The translations under genes were made by a program, and so were the position numbers. Positions 8,355 to 17,709 of a stretch of 64,000 nucleotides of DNA are shown in pieces; position 1 is the first letter of the stretch; every line of letters starts with the position of its first letter. The notes beneath the pieces are model-generated. The model did no database searches, had not been told where the DNA came from, and was given only the letters and a program-made list of their open reading frames with translations. The stretch is taken from NCBI RefSeq assembly GCF_001695855.1, contig NZ_MBSS01000066.1, positions 1 to 64,000 on the forward strand, in the 5' to 3' direction. Source of the DNA: Ensifer sp. LC163. GTDB lineage: Bacteria; Pseudomonadota; Alphaproteobacteria; Rhizobiales; Rhizobiaceae.

Positions 8355-9071
8355 TCAGTGAAGCCCGCCGACGCCAAGCAATCGCTCAACGGCGTCGTGG
8401 TCACTTGACAGCGCCTGCGGCGTGCCGGCCCAGGCGACGCGTCCGCGCTCAAGCACGATGACCTGATCGGCAAAATCCAGGGCGCTCTGGATGCGCTGTT
8501 CGACCAGCACGATCGTCATGTCGCCGGTCTTGGCGAGTTCGGCAAACGCTTTCATCAGCTCTTCGCAGATCACCGGAGCCAAACCCTCGAGCGGCTCGTC
8601 GAGCAGCAGGATCGACGGACGGCCGAGGATCGAGCGGGCGGTCGACAGCATCTGCTGTTCGCCGCCGGAAAGCTGGCTGCCGAGGTTGCGCCGCCGCTCG
8701 TGAAGCCGCGGAAACATATCGTAGGCTTCCTGCAGCGCAGCCTTCGGCCGGTCCTTGAGGCCGACGAACAGGTTTTCCTCGACCGTCAGCGTCGGAAACA
8801 CGCAGCGCGCCTGCGGCACGAAGCCCAGGCCTTTGCGGGCACGTGAAGCGCTCGGCATACCGGTCACATCCGTATCACCGATGCGAATGCGGCCGTCATA
8901 GCGCTTCGTCTGACCGGCAAGCGTCGCCAGCAGCGTGGTCTTGCCCATGCCGTTGCGGCCGAGAACGGCAAGGCGCGCACCTGATGGAACCGAGAACGAA
9001 ATGTCTTCGAGCACCCGCGTCGGTCCATAACCGGCCGACAGGTTTTCTACCTCAAGCGGCGTGGCTGGCAT
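8355..9071 (-). CDS. Branched-chain amino acid-type ABC transporter ATPase (LivF-like)
   Basis: 238-residue ABC ATPase. Walker A is LGRNGMGKTTLL, the signature is LSGGEQQML and Walker B is SILLLDEP. The sequence belongs to the LivF half of the HAAT importers (NGMGKTTLL and FVPQARCVFPTLTVEENL are LivF-like). The start at 9071 fits GGGGAG 8 nt upstream; an ATG at 9077 sits too close to it. The gene overlaps the LivG-like gene by 20 bp and is the last of the five-gene importer. It energises uptake at the inner membrane with the LivG-like subunit. The substrate is not deducible. Confidence 0.93.
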   Translation of the reverse strand: MPATPLEVENLSAGYGPTRVLEDISFSVPSGARLAVLGRNGMGKTTLLATLAGQTKRYDGRIRIGDTDVTGMPSASRARKGLGFVPQARCVFPTLTVEENLFVGLKDRPKAALQEAYDMFPRLHERRRNLGSQLSGGEQQMLSTARSILGRPSILLLDEPLEGLAPVICEELMKAFAELAKTGDMTIVLVEQRIQSALDFADQVIVLERGRVAWAGTPQALSSDHDAVERLLGVGGLH

Positions 9072-9816
9072 TGGCATAGCTCCCCAGATAGGCTTCTCGC
9101 ACCCGCGGATCCTGGGTGACGTCCGACGGCGAACCGTCGAAGATGATGACGCCGGCCGCCAGGACGACGACGCGCTTGGCAAAGCGGAAAACCAGATCCA
9201 TGTCGTGCTCTATCATCAGCACGGCGAGATCCGCCGGCAGGTCGGAAAGCGCCTGTTCGATGCGCCCTGTGTCGCTCTGTGGCACGCCGGCTGCCGGTTC
9301 GTCGAGCAGAAGAACCTTCGGCTTCAAGGCAAGCGCCACGGCGATTTCAAGCAGGCGCTGCTGGCCATAGGCGATTTCGCTGACCTTGCGATGCATCAGA
9401 TCGCGAAGGCCGAGCTTGCCGAGCAGTTGACCGACCTCATCCATCACATCAGGCATCGAGAGGAAATTACCGAACAGGCGGCCCGAGCGGCCATCACGCT
9501 GCAGCACGGCGAGCGCAACGTGCTCGGCCGGCGTCATGTCGAGAAACAGACGCGTGACCTGAAAGGAGCGCACGAGCCCCCTCCTCACCCGACCGATGGC
9601 ATCGATGCCGGTGACCGCCTCGCCGCCAAGGCGAACCTCGCCGGAATCAGGGGCAAGGTTGCCGGTCACCAGGTTGACGAACGTGGTCTTGCCGGCGCCG
9701 TTCGGGCCGATCAGTGCCACGCGGTCACCCGGCGCCATGCTGAGGCTCACGTCATTGGTGACCGCCAGGCCGCCGAAGGCGCGCTTGAGGTTGCGAACTT
9801 CAAAGATGGGCTGCAT
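9052..9816 (-). CDS. Branched-chain amino acid-type ABC transporter ATPase (LivG-like)
   Basis: 254-residue ABC ATPase with Walker A GPNGAGKTTFVN, family motif YGQQRLLEIAVAL in place of a canonical LSGGQ, Walker B KVLLLDEPAAG and the LivG-type C-terminal VLAAGVIIFDGSP. The start at 9816 has GGGAGG 7 nt upstream, and its ATG overlaps the LivM-like stop (TGATG), a sign of translational coupling. The longer reading frame to 10305 is a shadow of the LivM-like gene. It pairs with the LivF-like ATPase. Confidence 0.93.
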   Translation of the reverse strand: MQPIFEVRNLKRAFGGLAVTNDVSLSMAPGDRVALIGPNGAGKTTFVNLVTGNLAPDSGEVRLGGEAVTGIDAIGRVRRGLVRSFQVTRLFLDMTPAEHVALAVLQRDGRSGRLFGNFLSMPDVMDEVGQLLGKLGLRDLMHRKVSEIAYGQQRLLEIAVALALKPKVLLLDEPAAGVPQSDTGRIEQALSDLPADLAVLMIEHDMDLVFRFAKRVVVLAAGVIIFDGSPSDVTQDPRVREAYLGSYANASHAA

Positions 9817-10820
9817 CACTTTGCCTCCCGGCGGCGGGCAACGATGGCGGCTGCCGTTCCGTAAAGCCCCTTCGGCGCGAAGAGGACGACGGCGATCAGC
9901 AGAGCGCCGACCATCGTCAGCCAATGGAACGGGTTCGCGGCGGAAACGACGTCTTCGAAGAACATGAAGACGATGGTGCCCGTCAGCGCACCGAAGAGCG
10001 AGCCGGTTCCGCCGAGAACAAGCATCACCAGGCTTTCTGCCGACATGGTGAAGGACAAGCTGTCGAGACCGACAACCTGCGTCGAGATGGCGTTGAGCGC
10101 CCCGCCGACGCCGGCGACGGCACCGGAGATGACATACATCTTCATCAGTGCTGCCTTGGGCGATGCTCCCATCGAGCGGATGCGGATCGGATCTTCCTTG
10201 ATCGCCCGGCACAGCATGCCGAACGGCGAACGCACGATCAGCCGTAGGAGCGCGAAGACCAACGCCAGCAGCACGACGGCGAAGACGTAAGCCGTGCGGC
10301 CCCACAGGTCGAACTCGTAGAGACCAAGCAGCGCGCTCGGGGCAATGCCGGAGAGGCCATCGCTGCCGCCGGTCCAGGACGACGCCTTGTTGGCGAACTC
10401 ATGGAACAGGTGGATGAGGGCGATCGACAGCACCAGTTGCGGCAGGCCGTGGGCGCGCAGGATCACCGCGCCGCAAACGAGGCCGGCAACGGCGCCGGCG
10501 ACGATGCCGAAGGCGAGCATCGAAAGCGGATCGTTGATGCCGTAATGCGCCGAGGCAATCCCCGCGGCATAGGCGCCGGCGCCGAACAGGGCTGCATGCC
10601 CGAGCGTTGCGACGCCGCAATAGCCGGTGACGAGATCGAGCGAGAGCACCAAGAGCGCGAGGGCGATGATGCGCGTGAGCAGCGCCAGATTGGTCGGGAA
10701 CAGGAAGTAACCGACAACGGCGAGCGCCAGGATGACGCCAAGGCCGATCAGGTCGCTCCCGCCAAAGCGGCGCTTGGCCGGTGTCTGCGTGGTCAAGTCG
10801 TTGGTTGTGGTCATGGTCAT
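9816..10820 (-). CDS. Branched-chain amino acid-type ABC transporter permease (LivM-like)
   Basis: 334-residue inner-membrane permease with about 8-10 hydrophobic segments and the family motif GYCGVATLGHAALFGAGAYA near residues 67-86. LivM-type C-terminus with GLYGTAAAIVARRR. It overlaps the LivH-like stop by 4 bp (ATGA) and the LivG-like start by 1 bp. A second in-frame ATG lies two codons downstream. It forms a heterodimeric channel with the LivH-like subunit. Confidence 0.93.
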   Translation of the reverse strand: MTMTTTNDLTTQTPAKRRFGGSDLIGLGVILALAVVGYFLFPTNLALLTRIIALALLVLSLDLVTGYCGVATLGHAALFGAGAYAAGIASAHYGINDPLSMLAFGIVAGAVAGLVCGAVILRAHGLPQLVLSIALIHLFHEFANKASSWTGGSDGLSGIAPSALLGLYEFDLWGRTAYVFAVVLLALVFALLRLIVRSPFGMLCRAIKEDPIRIRSMGASPKAALMKMYVISGAVAGVGGALNAISTQVVGLDSLSFTMSAESLVMLVLGGTGSLFGALTGTIVFMFFEDVVSAANPFHWLTMVGALLIAVVLFAPKGLYGTAAAIVARRREAK

Positions 10821-11683
10821 CCCTTGGCTCTCCCGGCAAGTCCGCGTGGGAAGACGCAGATGATCGCGATGACGGCCAGATAGAAGAAGAATTCGCCAAA
10901 CTCGGGCATCAGGTAACGGCCGGTCGTGTCAATGCCGCCAAGCAGCAGGCAGGCGACGAGCGCGCCGGGGATCGAGCCCGCACCGCCGACGGACACGACG
11001 ACGAGGAATGTCACCATGTAACGAAGCGCATAATAGGGCTCGACCGGCAGAAGTTCAGCGCCCACAACCCCGCCGAAGGCGGAAAGGCCGACCGCCACCG
11101 CGAAACTCACGGCGTAGACGATCTCGGTGCGCACGCCGAGGGCGGCGGCCATGGCCGCATTGTCCACTGAGGCGCGCAGCTTCACGCCGAACGCAGTCCT
11201 TTCGATCGCATACCAGAGGGCTGCCGCTACGGCGAGACCGCATAGGATCGCAAAGAGCCGATGCGTGGCGATGGCGCGGAAACCGAGATCGACGGAGCCT
11301 TGCAGTTGCGCGGGTAGCGGCACGGTCTTCAGCGTCGGGCCGAAGACGTAGTTGGCGATGCCGATAATGCAGAAGGTGATGCCGATCGTCATCAGCACCT
11401 GGGTCAGTTCCGGCGCGCCGTAGATGCGCCGGTAAAGCAGGCGCTCGATCGGAATGGCGATCAGGATCGTGCCGAAGACGGCAAGCACGATGGCAAAGCC
11501 ATAGGCGAGGCCGAGATCGCGCGCTGCATAGGAGGCGATGTAACCGCCGATCATGGCAAAGGCGCCATGGGCGAGATTGACGACACGCATCAGCCCCATT
11601 GTCACGGAAAGCCCGATGGAAATGACGAAGAGCACCATGCCGTAGGCAAGGGCATCGATCGCTATGCTGAAGACTGTTTGCAT
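10817..11683 (-). CDS. Branched-chain amino acid-type ABC transporter permease (LivH-like)
   Basis: 288-residue permease with about 8 hydrophobic segments and the LivH signature GLMRVVNLAHGAFAMIGGYI near residues 29-48, plus GLSAFGGVVGAELLPVEPY. It starts 276 bp downstream of the binding-protein stop; the gap contains a hairpin but no gene. The upstream context of the ATG has no clear Shine-Dalgarno sequence. Confidence 0.93.
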   Translation of the reverse strand: MQTVFSIAIDALAYGMVLFVISIGLSVTMGLMRVVNLAHGAFAMIGGYIASYAARDLGLAYGFAIVLAVFGTILIAIPIERLLYRRIYGAPELTQVLMTIGITFCIIGIANYVFGPTLKTVPLPAQLQGSVDLGFRAIATHRLFAILCGLAVAAALWYAIERTAFGVKLRASVDNAAMAAALGVRTEIVYAVSFAVAVGLSAFGGVVGAELLPVEPYYALRYMVTFLVVVSVGGAGSIPGALVACLLLGGIDTTGRYLMPEFGEFFFYLAVIAIICVFPRGLAGRAKG

Positions 11684-11917
11684 GGGGCTGTCCGATGCCT
11701 TTCGTTATCGCTGGCGGTGGCGCGGCGAGACGGGTCTGCCCCGTCACCAACAAACAACCGCGCGCGCCTGGATCGTTCCGCTTTAAACGGCGGCACGGAA
11801 ACGCTCCATCTCTCTATTTGGCACTCCCGGATGGAAAACCGCAATCGCACCGTTCGCGGGAATGCTTCGGGGCGTCCCGATCGGTCAAGCCGCCGGCCGC
11901 CCGGTATGTTGCAGGCA

Positions 11918-11947
11918 ATGCGGGCGGCGCTCGACCGGCGCCCGCAT
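11918..11947 (-). terminator. Intercistronic hairpin behind the binding-protein gene
   Basis: ATGCGGGCG (11918-11926) pairs perfectly with CGCCCGCAT (11939-11947) around a 12-nt loop, 12 bp behind the binding-protein stop. Probably a processing or attenuation hairpin that favours binding-protein mRNA over permease and ATPase mRNA. The rest of the gap (11684-11917) shows no gene. Confidence 0.55.
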
Positions 11948-11959
11948 CTGCCAAAGCGT

Positions 11960-13132
11960 CTACTTCAGGGCCGCGAGACCGGGATCGCCCTGCTTCTCGA
12001 AGGTCTGAACTTCCTTGTTGTAGTAGGTGCCGTCATCAGCCTTGGCGACTTCGCGCAGATAGATGTTCTGCGTGATGTGGCGCGATTCGGGATCGATGGA
12101 AACCGGCCCTCTCGGGCTCGTCCAGGAAAGCCCCTTGACCGCATCAACAGCCTTCTGTGCGTCCTGCTCGCCACCGGTTGCCTCGATCATCTTGTAGATG
12201 ACATGCATGCCGTCATAGGCGCCGACCGAGGGGAAGGAGAGTTCGGCCGGATTGCCGATGGCCTTCGAGGCCGCTTCGACAAAGGCCTTGTTTTCCGGCG
12301 AAACGTGCGAAACGGCGTAGTGGAACGTCGTCTGAACACCAAGAGCCGCTTCGCCGAGCGCCGGCAGGTCGGATTCCTGCGTCAGATCGCCCGGAGCGAA
12401 GAACTTGATGCCGCCGCTCTTCAGGCCATTTTCATTATAGGCCTTGACGAAACCGAGCGTGGTCGGACCCGACGGCAGGAAGGCGAAGACGCCTTCGGCG
12501 CCCGAATCCTTGATGCGCTGCATGATCGGCGAGAAGTCGTTGGTGGCAAGCGGCATGCGGATCGCCTCGACGACCTCGCCGCCCGCAGCTTCGAACCCGG
12601 CCTTGAAGGCGTTTTCCGCGTCGACGCCCGGACCATAGTCGCTGACCACCGAGATGACCTTGGAGACGCCGGCATCCTTCGCCACCTTGGCGATCGGCGT
12701 AGACGTCTGCCAGGTCGTAAACGAGGTACGCACCACCAGCGGGCTCTTCGTTACGATCGCCGAGGTCGCAGCGTTCATGATCACGAGAGGCACGTTCGCC
12801 TGCTCCAATAGCGGGGTGACGGCCATTGCATCGGGCGTGAAATAGAAGCCGGCCAGATATTGCACGCCTTCCCTAACGACCAGTTCCTGCGCGAGCGCCT
12901 TGGATTGCGCCGGGTCGGCCTGCGGTACGTCGCGATAGATGATCTCGATATCATCGTCGCCGACCTTGCTGCCGTTGACCGCCATATAGGCGTCGATACC
13001 AGCCTTGAAGTTCTTGCCCTGCAGCGCGAAGGGACCGGAAAAGGGTCCGACGACACCGATCTTGATCGTGTCCGCATAGGCCGCGCCGCTCATTGCCAAG
13101 GCCGCAAGCGCGGCCAGAATGGTTCGTTTCAT
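11960..13132 (-). CDS. ABC transporter periplasmic binding protein (LivK/Peripla_BP_6 family)
   Basis: 390 residues with signal peptide MKRTILAALAALAMSGAAYA and a mature type-I binding-protein fold (TIKIGVVGPFSGPFALQG). The start has GGGAGG 4 nt upstream. Matching LivH/M/G/F-type genes follow on the same strand. The sequence resembles the rhizobial Leu/Ile/Val-like receptors that bind amides, aromatic acids or other small organics, so an amino acid should not be assumed. Confidence 0.92.
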   Translation of the reverse strand: MKRTILAALAALAMSGAAYADTIKIGVVGPFSGPFALQGKNFKAGIDAYMAVNGSKVGDDDIEIIYRDVPQADPAQSKALAQELVVREGVQYLAGFYFTPDAMAVTPLLEQANVPLVIMNAATSAIVTKSPLVVRTSFTTWQTSTPIAKVAKDAGVSKVISVVSDYGPGVDAENAFKAGFEAAGGEVVEAIRMPLATNDFSPIMQRIKDSGAEGVFAFLPSGPTTLGFVKAYNENGLKSGGIKFFAPGDLTQESDLPALGEAALGVQTTFHYAVSHVSPENKAFVEAASKAIGNPAELSFPSVGAYDGMHVIYKMIEATGGEQDAQKAVDAVKGLSWTSPRGPVSIDPESRHITQNIYLREVAKADDGTYYNKEVQTFEKQGDPGLAALK

Positions 13133-13569
13133 GTTTCCTCCCTATGGCACCGTCCACTCCCGACCCGGCACCGTCATTGCAAAGCAATCCGAATTTGATG
13201 CCTGTCAGTTTGTCACGCGAAACGGTGATGTAAAAATGAAAAATGGGCGGCAAACCATAATTCAGAAGTTATGTTTCGTCTTGATCTTGGCCACGTTGTT
13301 AAACGTGGTGCGCGCTGATGCACAAAAATACGCTCGTTAAAGCCACGATCCCAAAATAGGCATGGGAACATTATCATGTGCCGTTTGGGCGGAAGCCCAT
13401 GGGGTGGCGCTGACCTCCCGATGCAATGTGCGGCAGGTTGCGCTTCCTGCTCATTGCTCGATGCGCGGGTCTCCGCGTGCTTGGAGACGGGCCGGAAGGT
13501 GCGACGCACGCGATAGGGTATCGACATGTTTTGAAGATCGAAATGGTCTCAGGATAGACTAGGCAGGGA
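13133..13569. other. Gene-free promoter region upstream of the HAAT importer
   Basis: 437 bp without a convincing gene. It must contain the minus-strand promoter of the binding-protein gene. The stretch 13215-13370 is AT-rich for this window and contains a short inverted repeat around ACGTTGTTAAACGT. It runs into the glycosyltransferase remnant, so part of it may be decayed coding sequence. Confidence 0.5.
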
Positions 13570-13841
13570 CCCGTCGTACCTGGGCACGCGGATCGTCCTT
13601 CAATCAATCTGATGTTCGACGTCCACACGTCGATGTCTGGCTGTTCGAGCAGATACTCCTTCGTGCCGTCATTCGAAACATCGTCGACGCATATGAAGCG
13701 CGTTACCCCGATCTTGCGATAGTGTTTCAGGAAGGAAGGCAGGAGCGCCATGTCGTTGTGCGTGATGAACACGAGCGGGACATCAATGCTGTTCAAGGGG
13801 ACTATCGGCTTGGCGGGCAATATGGCAGTTATTTTTAACAT
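13570..13841 (-). pseudogene. Truncated family 2-like glycosyltransferase
   Basis: From the ATG at 13841 the minus strand encodes about 80 residues that look like the start of a rhizobial glycosyltransferase: PLVFITHNDMALLPSFLKHY, then RFICVDDVSNDGTKEYLLEQ, which is the nucleotide-sugar DD motif region. After about residue 80 (near 13600) the sequence stops resembling the family and continues as low-complexity Pro/Ser/Arg codons to 13374. Full-length relatives have 300 or more residues including a DxD motif, which is absent. No Shine-Dalgarno sequence is seen. Probably a remnant left by deletion or recombination. Confidence 0.6.
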
Positions 13842-13937
13842 ATTCCGGTGTGAGCGGTGATAGGTCGGCGCCACGCATTGACTGGTAGAGGCGGGCGACC
13901 GAAGGCCGCCCGATTTATGGACGCTGCTTTCCGCGCT

Positions 13938-14666
13938 CTAGACGCCTCGTCGATTACCCCACAGCAAGACATGCAGCTGCGGCAGCACCCTTGCATCGAA
14001 CCATTTGTCGCCGGTCACCTTGTCGATCAGCCAGAGCATGCGGTTCATCACACCGTCGATGTCCACCGTCGCGCTGTCGTCCTCCGGCGGCGGCGGGGTG
14101 TGGTTTCCCGGCTGCAGGTAAACCGGCAGCGACGGATAACGCCGGGCCACGTCTTTGGCATAGACATAGTCGCGATCGTCGAAAACGACGATCTTGAGCA
14201 CCGTCATGGGCCGCCCGATCGCCATCGAAAGACAGTCGTCGAGCTTTGCGAAATCGGTTTCCATGCCGCTCGAGGGCGGCTTCGGGCTGAGGACCAGGAC
14301 GTCGAGGTCGGCGAACCAATCCCTGGCGACGCTGCCCTGGGTCTCGAGCGCGAAGCGATAGCCCTCGCCATGGCCGCGATCGATCAGGGGGCCGAGCGGC
14401 TGGATGGCAGGGTTGCCGCCGGAAAGCGAGACGGTCAGCGGCACGCCGCCCGAGAGCCGCCTCACCTCCCCCCAGATTTCCTCGACCGACATCGGCCGCC
14501 ACTGCTCGCGATAGTCGCTGTCGACGGCGTGCAGCGTATCGCACCAGGAGCAGCGATAGTCGCAGCCGCCGGTGCGCACGAACACCGTGGGCTGACCGAT
14601 CAACACGCCCTCCCCCTGGATTGTCGGCCCGAAGATCTCGCTGACGCGGATCGCCGCGCCCGTCAT
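13938..14666 (-). CDS. queE: 7-carboxy-7-deazaguanine synthase
   Basis: 242-residue radical SAM enzyme. It converts 6-carboxytetrahydropterin to 7-carboxy-7-deazaguanine on the way to preQ0 and queuosine. The radical SAM cluster motif CDYRCSWC (CX3CX2C) lies near residues 31-38, preceded by the substrate-binding [12 protein letters not shown]. The start at 14666 overlaps the queD stop by 4 bp (ATGA), so translation is coupled. The longer frame to 14768 is only an upstream extension. Last gene of queC-queD-queE. Confidence 0.95.
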   Translation of the reverse strand: MTGAAIRVSEIFGPTIQGEGVLIGQPTVFVRTGGCDYRCSWCDTLHAVDSDYREQWRPMSVEEIWGEVRRLSGGVPLTVSLSGGNPAIQPLGPLIDRGHGEGYRFALETQGSVARDWFADLDVLVLSPKPPSSGMETDFAKLDDCLSMAIGRPMTVLKIVVFDDRDYVYAKDVARRYPSLPVYLQPGNHTPPPPEDDSATVDIDGVMNRMLWLIDKVTGDKWFDARVLPQLHVLLWGNRRGV

Positions 14667-15019
14667 GGCCGGTATTCCGCCCAAGTCTTTGGCGTCTCGC
14701 TCACGCGAACGGCCGACGTTTCCGGCAGCCGTTCCTTGCACCAGTCGTAGAAATGCCGGGCAAGGCACTCCGACGTCACCCGGTCGTGACCAAGCACCTC
14801 ATTGAGATGGCGGTGGTCGAAGCTGCCATCGATGTAGCGCTTGAGCGGAGCCAGGTCATGATAGTCCCGCACGAAGCCGTTATCGTCGAGATCGGCGGCG
14901 GCAAGCTCGACCTCGACGATGTAGTTGTGGCCGTGCAGCCGCGCGCATTGGTGATCGGCGGGCAGATGGCTCAACTGATGTGAGGCGGAGAAGTGGAACT
15001 CCTTGGTAATGCGGTACAT
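14663..15019 (-). CDS. queD: 6-carboxy-5,6,7,8-tetrahydropterin synthase
   Basis: 118 residues of the PTPS fold; converts dihydroneopterin triphosphate to 6-carboxytetrahydropterin. Zn-binding histidines lie in SASHQL (near 14) and LHGHNY (near 29-31); the catalytic Cys is in QCARLHGH, and the FDHRHLNEV motif is present. Its ATG overlaps the queC stop by one base. Size is typical. Confidence 0.95.
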   Translation of the reverse strand: MYRITKEFHFSASHQLSHLPADHQCARLHGHNYIVEVELAAADLDDNGFVRDYHDLAPLKRYIDGSFDHRHLNEVLGHDRVTSECLARHFYDWCKERLPETSAVRVSETPKTWAEYRP

Positions 15020-15729
15020 CAGCGAAGCTCCTTTGCCGAGAAGCGGCGGGTCGCGGCCCGCCAGAAATCCGGATCGGCATACTCGGTCGGGTCATCGACG
15101 CCGGCGAGATGAAAGGCCTCACGCCGCTCGACGCAAGTGCCGCAGCGACCGCAATGCTGCGCACCGCCCTTGTAGCAGGACCAGGTCTCGCCGAAGGGCG
15201 TGCCGTACCTCGCGCCATCGGCAACGATCGCCGCTTTCGGAACATCGACATAGGGTGCATGCAGCCGGATTCTGCCATAGCCGTCCAACGCCTCGTCCTG
15301 CATTTTCTGGAACGCGTTTATGAAACCCGGCCGGCAATCGGGATAGATGAAGTGGTCTCCGCCATGGACGGCAACGGCAACGGCCTCGGCCTTTTGCGCC
15401 GAGGCAAGGCCGAAGGCGATCGCCAGCATGATGGCGTTTCGGTTCGGCACGACCGTCGCCTTCATCGTCTCCTCGGCATAATGGCCATCGGGCACCTCGA
15501 CATCATCGGTCAGTGCCGATCCGGTCAGGTGCCGGCCGACGCCCGTAATGTCGATGATCTGGTGTCGGACGCCAAGCCGCCGCGCACAGGCGGCGGCGAA
15601 GTCGAGTTCCTTGCGATGGCGCTGGCCGTAATCGAAGGAAAGAAGGCCGACGAGTTCGTGTTCCGCCGCGATCTTATAGGCGAGCGAAACGGAGTCCAAT
15701 CCGCCGGAGCAGATGACGATAGTTCTCAT
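15019..15729 (-). CDS. queC: 7-cyano-7-deazaguanine synthase
   Basis: 236-residue PP-loop ATPase that turns 7-carboxy-7-deazaguanine into preQ0. The PP-loop SGGLDSVSLAY is near residues 8-18. The C-terminal Zn site has four cysteines in CYKGGAQHCGRCGTC. First gene of a tightly overlapping three-gene operon. The Shine-Dalgarno sequence is weak. I saw no preQ1 riboswitch upstream. queF, tgt and queA are not in the window. Confidence 0.95.
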   Translation of the reverse strand: MRTIVICSGGLDSVSLAYKIAAEHELVGLLSFDYGQRHRKELDFAAACARRLGVRHQIIDITGVGRHLTGSALTDDVEVPDGHYAEETMKATVVPNRNAIMLAIAFGLASAQKAEAVAVAVHGGDHFIYPDCRPGFINAFQKMQDEALDGYGRIRLHAPYVDVPKAAIVADGARYGTPFGETWSCYKGGAQHCGRCGTCVERREAFHLAGVDDPTEYADPDFWRAATRRFSAKELR

Positions 15730-16035
15730 AATTGTGGATCCCTTGTTTTGACCGGGTGGGCTGCGACCGGATGCGGACCACTTCTAAGCCATCGGCGCCC
15801 TTTTGACCAGCCCTTAGCGGCGAGCCTTGCGCATGGCGGAGGCGCAGCCTTTCCAGACGATGGGAAAGACGGACGGGCGATTTTATCCGCGGCGCAAAAT
15901 CAAAAATCGCTCCGGCCGATTTCCGCCGCGTTTCAAAGACGCTAACCTCACGCCCGATGGCAGTGAACTCCGTTGCCGCGCCTTTGGCGGCAAGCGCCGA
16001 TCGGCGGCGGAGTTTGGTATTGGAGGAGTTCTGAA
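15730..16035. other. Divergent promoter region between queC and the SDR gene
   Basis: 306 bp with no gene. It must hold the queC (-) and SDR (+) promoters. I could not fit a preQ1 aptamer or a convincing operator. GGAGGA at 16022-16027 is the ribosome-binding site of the SDR gene. Confidence 0.5.
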
Positions 16036-16803
16036 ATGCTGATCGACGGGAAAGTCTTCATTGTCACAGGGGGCGGCTCTGGCCTTGGTGCCGGCGTTGC
16101 CCGCCTGTTGCACGGCATGGGCGCTCGTGTCGTCCTTGCAGATATCAACGAAGACGCCGGGCGGGCAATGGCCGAAGCGCTTGGACGCAACGCCCTTTTC
16201 GTCAAGACGGATGTCACCAGCGAGGCCGATGGCGCTGCCGCAGTCTCCGCAGCCGTCGATATGTTCGGCCATCTCCATGGGCTGGTGAATTGCGCCGGCA
16301 TCGCCCCGGGCGAAAAGGTGCTTGGGCGCGACGGCCCGCATCGGCTCGAGAGCTTTGCGCGTGCGGTCGCGATCAATCTTGTCGGCACGTTCAACATGGT
16401 CCGACTGGCTGCTGCTGTGATGGAAAAGGAGGCTCCGGGCGAAGACGGCGAACGTGGCGTCATCATCAACACCGCTTCTGTTGCCGCCTTCGACGGCCAG
16501 GTCGGACAGGCCGCCTACTCCGCCTCGAAGGGTGGTGTCGTCGCCATGACGCTGCCGATTGCCCGCGAACTCGCACGGCATGGGATCCGTGTCGTGGCGA
16601 TCGCACCGGGCATCTTCGAAACGCCGATGATGGCCGGCATGCCGCAGGACGTCCAGGAAACGCTCGGCAAGAGCGTTCCCTTCCCGCAACGTCTCGGCAG
16701 ACCCGAGGAGTTTGCCGCCCTTGTCCAGCATATCTGCGAGAACCGGATGCTGAACGGCGAAGTCATCCGCCTCGACGGCGCGTTGCGAATGGGCGCGCGC
16801 TGA
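16036..16803 (+). CDS. Short-chain dehydrogenase, 3-hydroxyacyl-CoA dehydrogenase type 2-like
   Basis: 255-residue classical SDR. The NAD-binding motif is [10 protein letters not shown] (12-21) and the adenosine-specifying Asp is in VVLADINED, so NAD is favoured. NCAGIAPG follows, and the catalytic YSASKGG ends with [16 protein letters not shown]. This pattern and length match HSD17B10-like 3-hydroxy-2-methylbutyryl-CoA dehydrogenases. The ATG at 16036 has GGAGGA 8 nt upstream; the frame from 15973 lacks such a site. It is monocistronic, so its pathway is unknown. Confidence 0.88.
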   Translation: MLIDGKVFIVTGGGSGLGAGVARLLHGMGARVVLADINEDAGRAMAEALGRNALFVKTDVTSEADGAAAVSAAVDMFGHLHGLVNCAGIAPGEKVLGRDGPHRLESFARAVAINLVGTFNMVRLAAAVMEKEAPGEDGERGVIINTASVAAFDGQVGQAAYSASKGGVVAMTLPIARELARHGIRVVAIAPGIFETPMMAGMPQDVQETLGKSVPFPQRLGRPEEFAALVQHICENRMLNGEVIRLDGALRMGAR

Positions 16804-16892
16804 GATCTGACGCCCGGCCGGCTGCGCCCCTGCGCGATTCCTTGCCCGTGCGCGAGTTTCGAGCGTTACGGCGTCAGCACGGCACCGTCGGC

Positions 16893-16918
16893 ATTTCCCG
16901 GCAAACCAGCCGGGAAAT
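16893..16918. terminator. Bidirectional hairpin between convergent genes
   Basis: ATTTCCCGGC (16893-16902) pairs perfectly with GCCGGGAAAT (16909-16918) around AAACCA. It sits exactly at the stop of the minus-strand regulator and 90 bp behind the SDR gene. Confidence 0.7.
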
Positions 16919-17604
16919 CAAGCGCCTGGATGATCGCCTTGCGCCGCAGGCGCAATGACATAGGCACAACGGCGCGCACCGGCGAGAATATGTTCGGTGC
17001 GCTCGACCGCAACGTCCTGGCCCAAAATATCGCGGAAGATATTGATCTCCGCCCGGCAAAAGCCCTGGCAACTGGCCGCGGCGGCGCAGATCGGACAATG
17101 ATTCTCGACGAAGAGAAAGGTGCCGTCGCCGGCCTCCTCATATCCCGCCATATACCCTTCGGCCGTTCGCAAGCGAACGAGCTTTTCCACCCGGTCCCGC
17201 AGGCTTCCGGCGCCAGCGAGCGCCGCACGATAGCCGTTTCGCGTCTCCTCCTCGCGAGCGGCGATGATGCGATCGACCGCCGTATCCCCCAGCGTCTGGC
17301 GGATGGTGCGCAGCAGTTGGACTGTCAGCTCCGCATGGGTATCGGGAAACTCGGCATGGCCCGAAGCGGTCAGTCCCCAGAACTGCGAGGGACGCCCGAC
17401 GCCGCGTGCCTCCGACCAGGAGTTTACAAACCCGTCCTCCGCAAGGCGCACCAGTTGCTGACGCACTGCCTCGCCGGTTATCGACAGGCGCTTGCCAAGC
17501 GCCGGCGACGTCTGCGGTCCATGCAGCTTCAGCGCCAGCAGTATCCGCTCGCCCGGCGAACGACCCTGGCTTTGATCCGGATTTAACAAGTGATCGCTTG
17601 ACAT
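16918..17604 (-). CDS. SufR-like winged-helix regulator with cysteine cluster
   Basis: 228 residues. The N-terminal winged helix (about 18-80) contains the recognition stretch SITGEAVRQQLVRLAEDGF. A middle helical region follows, then a C-terminal part with Cys at 170, 173, 179, 183 and 213. Cys170 (NHCP), Cys183 (GFCRAE) and Cys213 (RRCAY) line up with the three Fe-S ligands I recall for SufR-type DeoR regulators. It is divergent from sodB with a palindrome between them, so an Fe-S or redox-sensing regulator of sodB is the natural inference. The ATG at 17604 is preferred; a start at 17673 would put the palindrome inside the gene. Confidence 0.8.
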   Translation of the reverse strand: MSSDHLLNPDQSQGRSPGERILLALKLHGPQTSPALGKRLSITGEAVRQQLVRLAEDGFVNSWSEARGVGRPSQFWGLTASGHAEFPDTHAELTVQLLRTIRQTLGDTAVDRIIAAREEETRNGYRAALAGAGSLRDRVEKLVRLRTAEGYMAGYEEAGDGTFLFVENHCPICAAAASCQGFCRAEINIFRDILGQDVAVERTEHILAGARRCAYVIAPAAQGDHPGA

Positions 17605-17619
17605 ATTATCGCCCGGAGA

Positions 17620-17643
17620 TTTACAAAGAATTATCTTGTTAAA
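17620..17643. promoter_or_regulatory. Palindromic operator between the SufR-like gene and sodB
   Basis: TTTACAAAGA (17620-17629) and TCTTGTTAAA (17634-17643) form an imperfect palindrome (8 of 10 positions) with a 4-nt centre. A further TTTAACAAG half-site lies at 17582-17590. It is positioned to control both divergent genes; the binding protein is inferred. Confidence 0.55.
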
Positions 17644-17709
17644 TACACGTCTGATGGTTGGCGCACAAGACATTCGCTGTGTTCCATCCGACTGAAAAGG
17701 ATTTCAACC

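Noticed and set aside
9817-10305. N-terminal extension of the LivG-like ATPase frame
   Set aside because: These codons overlap the LivM-like gene out of frame; the true start at 9816 has a strong ribosome-binding site and the ABC domain begins there.
15730-16035. Possible preQ1 riboswitch upstream of queC
   Set aside because: I could not identify the aptamer hairpin with its A-rich tail or an overlap with the queC Shine-Dalgarno sequence.
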